A DNA stretch of 64,000 nucleotides from the NCBI GenBank assembly GCA_001600695.1, contig BCKQ01000017.1:62001-126000 (forward strand), given 5' to 3'. The notes under the pieces are model-generated. The model was not told where the DNA came from and did no database searches. It saw only the letters and a program-made list of their open reading frames with translations. Origin of the DNA: Ascoidea asiatica (taxonomy: Eukaryota > Ascomycota > Saccharomycetes > Ascoideales > Ascoideaceae). Shown piece by piece: positions 31,891 to 41,292 of the stretch. How positions within the stretch are numbered: the stretch's first letter is position 1; each line of letters starts with the position of its first letter. The translations under genes and the position numbers were made by a program.

Positions 31891-32344
31891 CAAGCTCTTG
31901 CTTTTAATACTGGATCATCTGATATTCCCATACTAAGTGATAAAATAATATATTCAATCATTTATTGTCTGATTTTGGTGTCTCGCGTATTTTTTCATTT
32001 GTTATTGTTTTGATATTCTCTATTTACTTTATTATTTTGGTGTTTTATTCTATTGTTTTTATTTTATTATTATTATTATTATTATTTATTATTATTTCAC
32101 CTCATCAAATATAATCAAATAATTATCAATGTTTTATTATTAGTTCTAGTTCTTAATTCTTATTTTTTATTTCTTATTTCTTTGGAAAATGTGACTTAAG
32201 TCAGCATACTAACATTCTTTTAATTTCAAAAAATCAGATTTCACTTTAATCTAATCTAATCTAATCTAAATTTTATTCAATCTAATTTTAATTTAATTTA
32301 AATTAATTCAATCTATTTTTTCAATTTTTTCGGTTTTTTTAAAA

Positions 32345-32833
32345 ATGTCTAAAAATGATGAAAGTAATATTGATTCTGAATTATTAAGTAAACAACCTGA
32401 TTATTCTAATTTAAATAATAATAATAATAACAATGATGAAGATAATAAAAACTCTATTGGTAATGATGATATCACAATGACTGATGAAGCTGAAATCAAC
32501 CAAGTAGCTGCTGCTGCCGTATATGCTGCTTCTCAACTACAAGAACAAGAAAGGGAAGAAAGAGAACAGCAACAACAACAACAACAGGATCATAATCAAG
32601 ATAATAATGATCAACAACAACAGTTACAACAATTACAAAATAATGTTCAAGATCAAGATCAAGACCTTGGAAATAATCAAGTTCATGATAATATTCAAGA
32701 TGATATTCAAAATGATATCCAAAATCATATTCAAAGTCATATTCAAGATAACGAAAATGATAATGATAATGATGTTAATATGAATAATAATAATAATAAC
32801 AACAATAATGATAATATGAATAATATTAATATC

Positions 32834-32865
<32 letters not shown>

Positions 32866-33523
32866 AAATGATATAGATTTACAAGATGCTGATGTTAATA
32901 ATGTTCAACAATTACATGATCAAATTCAACAATCAATGACTGAAAAAGAAGATGTTGCTTTACAACAATTACAAGATTTATCAAATTATAATTTATCTCA
33001 TAAATCAAATGATTTAATTAATTCTGATAATGAAAAACAATTACCTTTATCTTTAACAAAAGATATTAATAATAATAACAATAATAATAATAACTCTTTA
33101 CAACAAATTAATTCAAATAATTTAGAAGATTTAAATAGATCTGCCCTTCGTCGTACACGTCCATTTTCTTCTCAAGATCCTGATGAATTTCAAAGAATGA
33201 AAAGAAATAGTCATAAAGAAGTTGAAAGAAGAAGAAGAGAAAATATTAATGCTGGTATTAGAGAATTAGCCGCTTTATTACCTTCAACTGAAGCAAATAA
33301 AACTCAAATTATTAGAAAAGCTGTTGAATATATTAAAACTTTAAAAGAAAATGAAACAAATAATGTAGAAAAATGGACTTTAGAAAAATTATTAACTGAT
33401 CAAGCTGTTGCTGAATTAGGTTCTTCAAATGATAAATTAAAAAGTGAATTAGAAAAAGCTTATAGAGAATTAGAACGTTATAGAAAACTTTATAATGATT
33501 TAAAACAAAATAAGAATAATTAA
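32345..33523 (+). CDS. CBF1: bHLH-leucine zipper centromere/E-box factor Cbf1
   Basis: A 392-residue protein. The bHLH domain (about 285-337) matches Cbf1: S-H-K-E-V-E-R-R-R-R-E-N-I-N with His290, Glu294 and Arg298 in the H-E-R pattern that reads CACGTG. The Cbf1-specific V-E-K-W-T-L-E-K-L-L follows, then a leucine-zipper helix to about 388. Cbf1 binds TCACGTG in centromere element CDEI in Saccharomyces, and in promoters of sulfur, respiratory and (in other yeasts) ribosomal genes. The N-terminal two-thirds is acidic and Gln/Asn/Asp-rich, with Q-D and I-Q-N-D-I-Q type repeats. The leader may contain an intron, and an E-box upstream allows autoregulation. Confidence 0.96.
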
Positions 33524-33863
33524 TCATTTACCCAATTAATTTATCACTTAATAATCCTATTCTTCTTTGTATCTTATTTTACTTTATTTTATTTATTTAT
33601 CGGCCTTCTCTTTTCTCTTTTATCTCTTATCTTTAGTCTTTTCTATATTTGTCTTTTTATTATATTTCGAATTTTATTATAGTTAATTTTTCAACTTATA
33701 TTGTAACTTTTTTTTGATAATAAAACTCGTTTATTTTTTTATCATTTTTTCAATTCAATTTAATTTAACTTGACTTAACTTAAGTTAACTTATAGTTTTT
33801 TCTAATAATAAACAAAATAATAAACATATTATATTTAATAATTTTAAATAATCTTAAATATTT
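33524..33863. other. Convergent 3' region CBF1 / RNase III-like gene
   Basis: A 340-bp AT-rich spacer with poly-T tracts and the string ACTTGACTTAACTTAAGTTAACTT near 33768-33791. No gene was seen. Confidence 0.5.
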
Positions 33864-36311
33864 TCAAAATCCATGAGGAATTTCTATTATTCCAATAGAA
33901 CTTAAAGCTCTTTTATTTCCTAAAGCATTCATTGCAGCTCTTTGTGTTGAACTTTTTTTATTCTTATCAATACCCTGACCAAGAAGAAAATTCGAAGCAA
34001 ATACTTTTGATAAAGTAGCTGATCCACTTTGAGTATATTCATATCGTGGTATTATATGTCTTTTACCCAATAAAGCATATAATTCATTTTTTGCATGCCA
34101 ATTTATCTCTATAAAGTTTTCTTTTGGTATTGAAATATCTGACTGTGGCAAGTACTGAGGCTGGGGACGTGGCGGTGTTCTTAGAGGCGGTGAATAAGGC
34201 TGGTGGAGTGGCGGTACTTTCTTCTGTGGCTGAAGCTGTGGCTGTTGTTGTGAAATATTTGAATGGTAATAAACTGAATTGAATTGACTTCCAGCTCGAA
34301 TTCTCATATTTGAATCAATAAAATTTTCACTTCCAACATAATCATCAAATTTTCTTTTTACATTAACATATTCAATATCGTCATCATCATCATCTTCTTC
34401 TTTAAAAAATAAATTTTTATCCTTTTCTTTGTCTTTATTTTTATTTTTATTTTTATTTTTATTTTTATTTCTATCTTCAAAAATATTCTCAAACTTAATT
34501 TTTTTTGAATTTAAATTAACTGAATTTAGAAAATTTTGAAATAATAAACATTCATTTGAAACTATTGAATTTGAAAATTTGTCTTTTAGAATTAATAAAA
34601 TTGAATTAATTTTTGATTTTGAATTTAAAGATTCATTAATTGAAATAAATTTTGCATTTTCTAAAGATTTTGAAAAACCTGTTGATAAATAAATATTATT
34701 AAAATATAAATCAACTTTATATAAATTATTTTTAAAATTAGTTTTAAATTCTGGATTTAAATTTTTAAAAGAATTGATTAATTTCAATTTTGTTGATTTT
34801 AAAATTGATAAATTCAAGTCATATTGTGATCCATTGAAATAATTATCTTCTAAATTTATTGATTTTAAATTGTTATTATTTTCATTTTCATTATCGTTAT
34901 CATTATCATTATCATTATCATTATCACTTTTATTATTATTATCACTATCACTATCGGTATCATTATCGCTATTTAAATCACTATCAGTAATTATATCATT
35001 GTCATTATCAACATCAATAGCAGCGTTACTTTTATTATTATTATTATTATTATGTGTATTATGGAATTTTTTAAAATAACTATTTCTGAACTCAAATTTG
35101 AAATAATTTAAGGGAATTTTAAAATTACCTAAAGATCTAATATTTTTATTAAAAAGTAAAATTAAAGATTGTATGATATTATATGAAATATTAATTGATT
35201 GTAAAAAAGAAAATTTTGATAAATTAATTATAAAAATTGAACCAAAAAATGAAAGAAAAATATTTGAATAAATTTGTAATAAATTTTTTTTTTTATTATT
35301 ATAAATATCATTATAAGTTATAAATAATTTATCAAAATTAAAATTATTAATATTATAAAAATTTTTAAGTATATTATTAATTAAAATATCTAATTTAAAA
35401 ATGAAAAAAAAATTAGATAAGAATTTTTGATTTTTTAAAAATTTTAAATCATTTAATAATTGATTTTGATTTGCAGTATTATAAAAATTTTTTGAATAAT
35501 AATTATAATGAATTAAAAAATCAAATAATTTTTTTGAAAAATTTAATAATTTTTTATTATTAATTGAATAAGTTTTAAAATCAATATTTGATATTTTAAA
35601 ATTATTTAAATTAAAAGATAATAAATTTAAAAAATTTTCAGAAAATAAAGAATTTTTAATTTTTTTAATTGTATCAAAATCATTAATATTTTGATATTCA
35701 TAAATAATTTTATTAATTATTTGAATTGGATCATTAATTTGTTGTAAATTTGAATTTGTTGTAAAATGAGAAGAAACTGAAGTATTTGAAGAACCTAAAG
35801 TTTGATCAGTAATATGAGAATTTTGAGAATTTTTGGAATTAATTGAATTAATTGAATTATTAAAACTATAAGAATAATTTTGATTTTTTAATGGAATTGA
35901 AATTGGAATTTGATTTTGAATTGGAAATTTATTTGAAAATTGAGTTGGAAATTCAGAATCATCTCTAATAATATAATGATCATCTAAAAGTTTAATTTGT
36001 AAAGAATTTAATTTTAAATCATAATTCATAATTTGTTTTAAAATACCTAATTTATTATCTTTAACAAAAGTAACTAATTGAGTAGCTAATTGAATTTGAG
36101 GAGATTTTAAAATTTCATATAATTTATTAAATTTATAATTACTATTTGAATCATCAGTTGAATTTTTTAAATTATTTAAAGTATTAATTTCTTCATCAAT
36201 ATCTGATTTTATTGGACATTTTTTAATCATAATTTGAATAGATTTTTGTAAATTATTTATTGCTCTTTGAATGCATAAAGCTTCATTAAAACTTAAAAAT
36301 AAATCATCCAT
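33864..36311 (-). CDS. Rnt1/Dcr1-like RNase III-fold protein with degenerate active site and two dsRNA-binding domains
   Basis: An 815-residue protein. The C-terminal dsRBD (about 737-806) is clear: A-K-N-E-L-Y-A-L-L-G-K-R, then L-L-G-Q-G, K-K-S-S-T-Q-R-A-A-M-N-A-L and A-L. It most resembles that of Rnt1. A second, weaker dsRBD-like segment (about 500-565) has L-Y-K-V-D-L-Y-F, then G-F-S-K-S-L-E-N-A-K. Residues 9-110 resemble the Rnt1 N-terminal dimerisation domain. Residues 250-362 can be aligned to the RNase III fold, but the E-R-L-E-F-L-G-D-S signature reads K253-K-L-L-N-F-S-K260-K, and A-D-V-F-E reads S-N350-I-F-L353. All four catalytic acids are therefore absent. NTD + RNase III + two dsRBDs is the layout of budding-yeast Dicer (Dcr1). 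If correct, it binds dsRNA without cutting. The alignment was made by eye. Acidic and Asp/Asn runs lie at 430-480 and a Pro-rich segment near 695-720. Confidence 0.58.
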   Translation of the reverse strand: MDDLFLSFNEALCIQRAINNLQKSIQIMIKKCPIKSDIDEEINTLNNLKNSTDDSNSNYKFNKLYEILKSPQIQLATQLVTFVKDNKLGILKQIMNYDLKLNSLQIKLLDDHYIIRDDSEFPTQFSNKFPIQNQIPISIPLKNQNYSYSFNNSINSINSKNSQNSHITDQTLGSSNTSVSSHFTTNSNLQQINDPIQIINKIIYEYQNINDFDTIKKIKNSLFSENFLNLLSFNLNNFKISNIDFKTYSINNKKLLNFSKKLFDFLIHYNYYSKNFYNTANQNQLLNDLKFLKNQKFLSNFFFIFKLDILINNILKNFYNINNFNFDKLFITYNDIYNNKKKNLLQIYSNIFLSFFGSIFIINLSKFSFLQSINISYNIIQSLILLFNKNIRSLGNFKIPLNYFKFEFRNSYFKKFHNTHNNNNNNKSNAAIDVDNDNDIITDSDLNSDNDTDSDSDNNNKSDNDNDNDNDNDNENENNNNLKSINLEDNYFNGSQYDLNLSILKSTKLKLINSFKNLNPEFKTNFKNNLYKVDLYFNNIYLSTGFSKSLENAKFISINESLNSKSKINSILLILKDKFSNSIVSNECLLFQNFLNSVNLNSKKIKFENIFEDRNKNKNKNKNKNKDKEKDKNLFFKEEDDDDDDIEYVNVKRKFDDYVGSENFIDSNMRIRAGSQFNSVYYHSNISQQQPQLQPQKKVPPLHQPYSPPLRTPPRPQPQYLPQSDISIPKENFIEINWHAKNELYALLGKRHIIPRYEYTQSGSATLSKVFASNFLLGQGIDKNKKSSTQRAAMNALGNKRALSSIGIIEIPHGF

Positions 36312-36915
36312 TTTTTGATATATTAAATATATTAAATATATTAAACAAATTCAATGGATTTGATTTGCTTTTTTAAAAAAAAAATAAAGTTGATTTACAA
36401 GTTGAGTTATTTCAATAATAATCTTATTGAAATTGAAATTAATACTGATAATAAAATGAATGAATTGATTTACTTGTGATTACTTCTTTTATCAATTGAT
36501 GATATTCGATATTAGATATTTGATAGTGGATGGAAAAAGAAATACAATACAATAAAATAAAAAAAGGTGAAATGATTAAAAAGACAATTTGTCAAAAGTC
36601 TGTTTTCTTGTTTATATTTGGTGTTTATTCTTGTTGTTTTGGTAAAATGACAATGAGAAATTGAGATTCGTGAGATTTAAGATTGAGTCTGAGACTGAGA
36701 TTGAGGAAAGTTGGAGAGTGGCGACTAGTGGCGACTAGTGGCAAATTAAAGTGGCTAGGGTACATGGCGCATAGAAGGTAGGGTAAGTATTTTAGCCACA
36801 GTATAACCTCAAAAACTATATGTTCAAAGAAGTACAAAAATGCTAGTGAATGTGAGTCCATTATGATGGGGTTATAGTCCTAATTTGGAAATGAAATTAA
36901 ATAATTCTAATGTGT

Positions 36916-36921
36916 CACGTG
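36916..36921. promoter_or_regulatory. CACGTG E-box (TCACGTGG)
   Basis: A Cbf1-type E-box about 600 bp upstream of the RNase III-like gene, within the GC island. Confidence 0.45.
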
Positions 36922-37590
36922 GACAAATTTGTTAGATAACCGTTATTGAGAGTAGAACTGGCTAGAACAAAAGAAAAAGGATTTTCCCGAGAAACAAGAG
37001 CAAAACCCAGCAAAAAAGAAACACCAGTGCAGTGGTGCAGTGGTGATTGGTGATGATTAGTGCTGGAATGGAGTCTAACTTTACACACGCCAAACGCAGA
37101 AAAGCAGCGACTGCGGTGTCTGTAGCAGTGTTTGTTAGCAACAGAGCCGTTCCGTTTAGCTATTCTGGATGGGTCCCGGGCTGGTGTCTCTGCGGAGATT
37201 GCAATTATGAGGTTACGGAAGTGCACACTCATGAAACAGATCTCATGCTGCGACAACCAGAACTGGATCCCGGTGCCAGTTGCACAAGCAAGTCCCGTGA
37301 TAGAACAGTGCTGCATCTAAGCGAGTCTGTTTCTTCTGTGCCCAGAATTTCGGTTGCTTAAGGTTTGGGAGGTGGTCTGCTGCTGCTTTCTGCTGCACCA
37401 CTGCCCCTGTGCCGGCGTGGGCCTCTGGCGTGCGCGAAGATAAAATTAGCTCTGGCTCGCGTTTCTTTTGGTTTCTTTTGCTTTGCAGCTGAGATTTTCA
37501 TTTATTTTCATTTTGTGTATGTTCTGGCACAGATCTCAAACTGCTATTAATATTACTGCTCTTTTATTACTGCCATTACTCTCTCTTCTG

Positions 37591-37643
<53 letters not shown>
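37591..37643. repeat. (CTA)n microsatellite
   Basis: About 17 uninterrupted CTA units upstream of KRE9. Confidence 0.9.
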
Positions 37644-37644
<1 letters not shown>

Positions 37645-38164
37645 TTACTACTCTTATTATTACTGCTTCTTTTGATTCAGAACTCTAAAAAAATATTTAT
37701 TTCAGATAACGTTAAGAATCCTCGATCAATTTATTGGTACTACGACAAGAACTACAAAAACTACAAGAAGCTATTGCAAATTATTACTATTGCAAAATAT
37801 TATTTCAAAAATGATTCTTTTTTCTAACAAGCTTTTCTCTATCTGCAAATCAATAATTTGATTTGACTTATTACTTATCCTTTTCACTTTCTACTTTCCA
37901 CTTTTTTCACTATTTATTCTTTTCTCATTTCTTATTAAATTTCTTTTCTTTTTCTTTTTCTCATTGGTATTCATAATATCTATCCTATTTTTTATCCTAT
38001 TCTATATCTTTCAAAAAGAAATATACTTATTTCTATTTCAATATTTCATTTCATTTCTTTAAATTCAATTCAATTCAATTCAATTCATTTCAATTCATTT
38101 CATCTCATTTTAGTTCATCTCAATTCAATTACTCACACTATCACATAAACAAATAATTCAAATA

Positions 38165-39091
38165 ATGTTAATCATATATTCAATTATATTTTTCATTCAA
38201 TTATTCAAATTATCTTTAGCTGATATAAGTATTTCAACTCCTGCAAAATCAAAAACTTTCACAGTTTCAAATAGTATTGCAACTGTTCCTATAACTTGGA
38301 CTGATTCATCTTCTTCTCCTTCTATTTCTGATATCACTTCATATACTTTTTCTTTATGTACTGGTTCAAATGATGATATTACAGTTTTAGAAATTATTGC
38401 TTCTTCTTTATCTTTATCAACTAATTCTTATTCTGCTTTAATTTCTAATTCTATTGGTAAAGATGGTGTTTATTTTATTCAAATTTATGCTTTATTTTCA
38501 ACTGGTACTTCGACTCATTATACAAATAGATTTAAATTATCTGGAATGTCTGGAACTGTAGTAACTTCAGGTTCTTTATCTGATGATCCTCCTTCTTCTG
38601 AAGTTTCTTCTATTTCATCTACAATATCTGAAACTTCTTCCGATTCTTCAACTTCAATTGAAGATGATTCATCTACAACTTCAACAACTTCAATATCTCA
38701 AAATCCTTTAACAACAATGGATACTTCTGCAAGTTTTTCTCTTCCATATACTTTACAAACTGGTTCTTATAGATTTGCTCCAATGCAAACTCAACCAGGT
38801 TCAACTATAACTGCAACAACTTGGTCAAGAAAATTTCCAACAAGTTCTGTAACTTATTATTCAACAATAAAACCATCTCCTGTAGTTTATTCAACTTTAA
38901 CTCCAGGTTGGTCATATTCAAGAACTTCATACTTTAATTATGCAACTCCACAACCAAATCCAAGTCAAAATGGTGGTTGGTATGTGGCTTCTGAAAAAAT
39001 TAAAAAACCAACAAAAATGAATACTGCAACTTTAAAAAAAAGATCTTGGTATTATAATCATTATAATGATTATAATAATTATTATTATTAA
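38165..39091 (+). CDS. KRE9: Cell-wall beta-1,6-glucan assembly protein (Kre9/Knh1 family)
   Basis: A 308-residue secreted protein. The signal peptide is residues 1-19. An N-terminal Kre9/Knh1 Ig-like domain (about 20-130) has a S-Y-T-F-S-L-C-T-G strand and V-Y-F-I-Q-I-Y-A. A Ser/Thr-rich, probably O-mannosylated linker follows (about 135-195). The conserved C-terminal block contains F-S-L-P-Y-T-L-Q-T-G, R-F-A-P-M-Q-T-Q-P-G, T-A-T-T-W-S-R-K-F-P-T, T-P-G-W-S-Y and N-G-G-W-Y, and matches Kre9 closely. Kre9 is needed for beta-1,6-glucan in the wall. The C terminus has a dibasic K-K-R (possible Kex2 site) followed by an aromatic/Asn tail. Kre9 and Knh1 are paralogs that cannot be separated here. 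Confidence 0.92.
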   Translation: MLIIYSIIFFIQLFKLSLADISISTPAKSKTFTVSNSIATVPITWTDSSSSPSISDITSYTFSLCTGSNDDITVLEIIASSLSLSTNSYSALISNSIGKDGVYFIQIYALFSTGTSTHYTNRFKLSGMSGTVVTSGSLSDDPPSSEVSSISSTISETSSDSSTSIEDDSSTTSTTSISQNPLTTMDTSASFSLPYTLQTGSYRFAPMQTQPGSTITATTWSRKFPTSSVTYYSTIKPSPVVYSTLTPGWSYSRTSYFNYATPQPNPSQNGGWYVASEKIKKPTKMNTATLKKRSWYYNHYNDYNNYYY

Positions 39092-39577
39092 ATATTACCT
39101 CATCATATTAAATCTTTAATTTAATTCATTATTATACTATACTATATTAATAATCATTTAATATAATAATTCCATTTCATTCCTTTATCTTTATCTTTAT
39201 CTTTATCTTTATCTTTTTTTTTCTCTTTTTTTCTCCTCTTTTTTTTTTTCTTTATATAAAATTCATTGCTTACATTAGAAATATCATTATCATCATTATT
39301 GTCTTTTTTTCAATATTTTTTTAACATTTTTTTAATCATCGGGAGTATCTTGTAATTTTTTATTTCTTTTTCTTTTTCATTTTTTTTTCAATTAATTGAA
39401 TCATTTTAAAACTTATCATTCTTGATAATTTCATTTTTTTTTAATAAAATATCAATGCAAATATACACAATTATATAAAAAAGTAAGTAATTTTATTATC
39501 ATCATCATCAATACTGTATTAAGTATTAAGTATTAAGTATTATATTCAAAAGTATAAGCCATTAATATAACATATGT

Positions 39578-39583
39578 CACGTG
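39578..39583. promoter_or_regulatory. CACGTG E-box (TCACGTGA)
   Basis: A fully symmetric Cbf1-type site 206 bp upstream of MRP49. Cbf1 control of mitoribosomal genes is reported for some non-Saccharomyces yeasts, so a regulatory role is plausible. Confidence 0.55.
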
Positions 39584-39718
39584 ACTGAATAACTTTCATA
39601 AATTTTATCAATAAAATCAATAAATTTCAATTTCAATATACTCGCTGATTCAATAGAATAAAATATTATTGATATCAATACTGAAATTGATATTTACTCC
39701 AAATTATATATCGACAAA

Positions 39719-39722
39719 GAAA

Positions 39723-39753
<31 letters not shown>

Positions 39754-39755
39754 AT
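39719..39755. repeat. (AAAT)n microsatellite
   Basis: About nine AAAT units ending 34 bp before the MRP49 start codon. Confidence 0.9.
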
Positions 39756-39788
39756 CAAAAGATAATAATACAAATATAACATTTCAAT

Positions 39789-40265
39789 ATGCCGGTTGGA
39801 AAATTTACAAATCAAATGTTTAAAAACATTCCAAAAACTTCAATTTCAAGACAATTTGCAAGATTAAATTTAATTTCTAATGGTCCATTATCTTATAAAA
39901 TAAATTCTCAAAAGAAACTAAAAAGTATAGATTTAATATTTAAACAATTAAATAAAGGTGGTCATATGGGTATAAGAAAATTTTGGTCAAATTATTTACC
40001 TTCTTTACAATTTTATAATCCTGATTTAAATATTAATGTTACAAGAGTTAAAATTGGTACAAAAAAAGGTGAAAAAATTAAAAAATTTATTGATAAAGTA
40101 CCTTGTGAATTAAAAATTAATTTTTTTAATGGTAAACAACATAAAATTAATTGTAAAAATAAACATTCTGATGAAATTATGAAAGAATTTATTAATGAAA
40201 CAAATCTTGAAAAAATTCCAAAAAATAAATTAATGATTTTATCGAATCCAAATTCTTCTCATTGA
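39789..40265 (+). CDS. MRP49: Mitochondrial large ribosomal subunit protein Mrp49 (L51/S25/CI-B8 fold)
   Basis: A 158-residue basic protein. The central block K-S-I-D-L-I-F-K-Q-L-N-K-G-G-H-M-G, then R-K-F-W-S-N-Y-L-P-S-L-Q-F-Y-N-P-D-L, with a later P-C-E-L-K-I...C-K-N-K, is the mitochondrial L51/S25/CI-B8 domain as found in Mrp49 (137 aa in S. cerevisiae). It has no enzymatic role and is a structural part of the mitoribosome large subunit. The N terminus is basic and could act in mitochondrial targeting. It is convergent with MRPL38, another mitoribosomal gene, 207 bp away. A TCACGTGA site lies 206 bp upstream. Confidence 0.84.
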   Translation: MPVGKFTNQMFKNIPKTSISRQFARLNLISNGPLSYKINSQKKLKSIDLIFKQLNKGGHMGIRKFWSNYLPSLQFYNPDLNINVTRVKIGTKKGEKIKKFIDKVPCELKINFFNGKQHKINCKNKHSDEIMKEFINETNLEKIPKNKLMILSNPNSSH

Positions 40266-40472
40266 AGTAATTTATCAGTATATAGATATTTCTTGTATTT
40301 AAGTAATAGGTTAACAAACAAACAAACAAACAAATAAATAAATAAATAGATTTTTGATTTTTTTTTATTACAAAATTTAAATTACAATATATACAAATAT
40401 ATATTTATATTGTATATTTTCAAATTGATCATTTTTAATAGTTATTATTTACAGGATAATAAATTTATTCTC

Positions 40473-40874
40473 TCATACAACTTTTGGAGCAATTGAAGCA
40501 ATTTTATTATAATTTTTAAGCTTAACTTCTTTTGCAACACAACTACTTATTCTTGTTCCTATTGGATCATTATTACTTTTATTAATTAATACACATGCAT
40601 TATCATCAAATTTAACAATTGATCCATCTTTTCTTCTAAAATTTTGTCTCTGTCTTACAACAACTGCATGAACAATATCACCTCTTTTAACTCTATTTGC
40701 ACTATTTGCTCCAGATATTTGACTTGTAACTGGTTTTGCTTTTTGAATAACAACTACAACTCTATCTCCAAGTCTTGCACAATTCATTGGTGATTTCCTC
40801 ATAACTTTAATACATTCGGCAAGTTGAGCACCTGAATTATCTATCACCTTTAACATAGTTTTCAAATAAATCAT
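40473..40874 (-). CDS. MRPL38: Mitochondrial ribosomal protein uL14m (Mrpl38)
   Basis: A 133-residue protein collinear with S. cerevisiae Mrpl38 (138 aa) and bacterial L14. It opens [24 protein letters not shown] and continues with [28 protein letters not shown] and R-R-K-D-G-S. uL14 lies at the subunit interface of the mitoribosome. A short internal deletion relative to S. cerevisiae lies near residue 110. It pairs convergently with MRP49. Confidence 0.97.
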   Translation of the reverse strand: MIYLKTMLKVIDNSGAQLAECIKVMRKSPMNCARLGDRVVVVIQKAKPVTSQISGANSANRVKRGDIVHAVVVRQRQNFRRKDGSIVKFDDNACVLINKSNNDPIGTRISSCVAKEVKLKNYNKIASIAPKVV

Positions 40875-41292
40875 CTTGTCTATTGATATTCCTTACTTTC
40901 AATATTATATTCTTAAAACTAATAATTATTGATTATTTATTATTAATTATCATTTCTTAAAAGACTTCTCTCACTTTGACAATAATTTCTTATAAATCAA
41001 TTTCAATTACTGTAAAATATTTCCAGAGAACGCATTGAATTCATTTTTCAATAGGGCAGGGTAACCCGTTTATTTAATACTTGTAAGTTTCCCATATATA
41101 TTTCTCAAGTTACTGCATTTATTGATGATTGAAATGAACAAAATCTACAAAAGAACCATTAAAAAAATATAAAAATATAAAAATATAAAATATAAAAATA
41201 AATTATGTATAAAAACATTACATAAATTTATATATGATTATTACAGATTACATTTGAGTATAGACAAAATAACATTATAAGTATTTTTATGA
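40875..41292. other. Spacer between MRPL38 promoter and MNN4-like gene end
   Basis: A 418-bp AT-rich spacer with a small GC patch (GGGCAGGGTAACCCG near 41054) and an AAAATAT repeat near 41165-41200. No gene and no E-box were seen. Confidence 0.5.

Larger units (their letters stand above)
31685..32237 (+). other. Putative 5' UTR intron of CBF1
   Basis: GTAAGT at 31685 could be a donor. An exact TACTAAC branch site at 32207-32213 is followed 22 nt later by CAG (32235-32237) as acceptor. A second arrangement would skip 31685-31756 and 31815-32237 separately (acceptor CAG at 31754-31756, donor GTGAGA at 31815). In-frame stops upstream of ATG 32345 mean splicing would alter only the leader. Confidence 0.4.
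31232..32344. other. Divergent promoter SEH1 / CBF1 and long CBF1 leader
   Basis: It contains an E-box, a CGTAATCAC motif, a GC-richer stretch (about 31380-31520), a putative 5' UTR intron, a 12-codon uORF, a six-unit 11-bp repeat array and TCTAA repeats (about 32250-32280). The 130-codon open frame at 31426-31818 has no recognisable homology and is not called. Confidence 0.6.
36312..38164. other. Divergent region RNase III-like / KRE9 with large GC island
   Basis: GC-rich from about 36660 to 37480, with tandem AGTGGCGACT (36717-36740) and GTGCAGTG repeats (about 37026-37045). An E-box lies at 36916-36921 and a (CTA)n array at about 37591-37643. AATTC/ATTTC repeats (about 38058-38130) lead into KRE9. 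Several overlapping open frames on both strands (e.g. 36915-37361) lack recognisable homology and are taken as noncoding. Confidence 0.55.
39092..39788. other. Intergenic region KRE9 to MRP49
   Basis: AT-rich, with (CTTTAT)n near 39188-39215, TATTAAG repeats near 39520-39540 and an (AAAT)n run (39719-39755) just before MRP49. An E-box sits at 39578. Confidence 0.5.

Noticed and set aside
36915-37827. Group of open frames in the GC island before KRE9
   Set aside because: Overlapping on both strands, no recognisable domains, partly a (CTA)n poly-Leu shadow.
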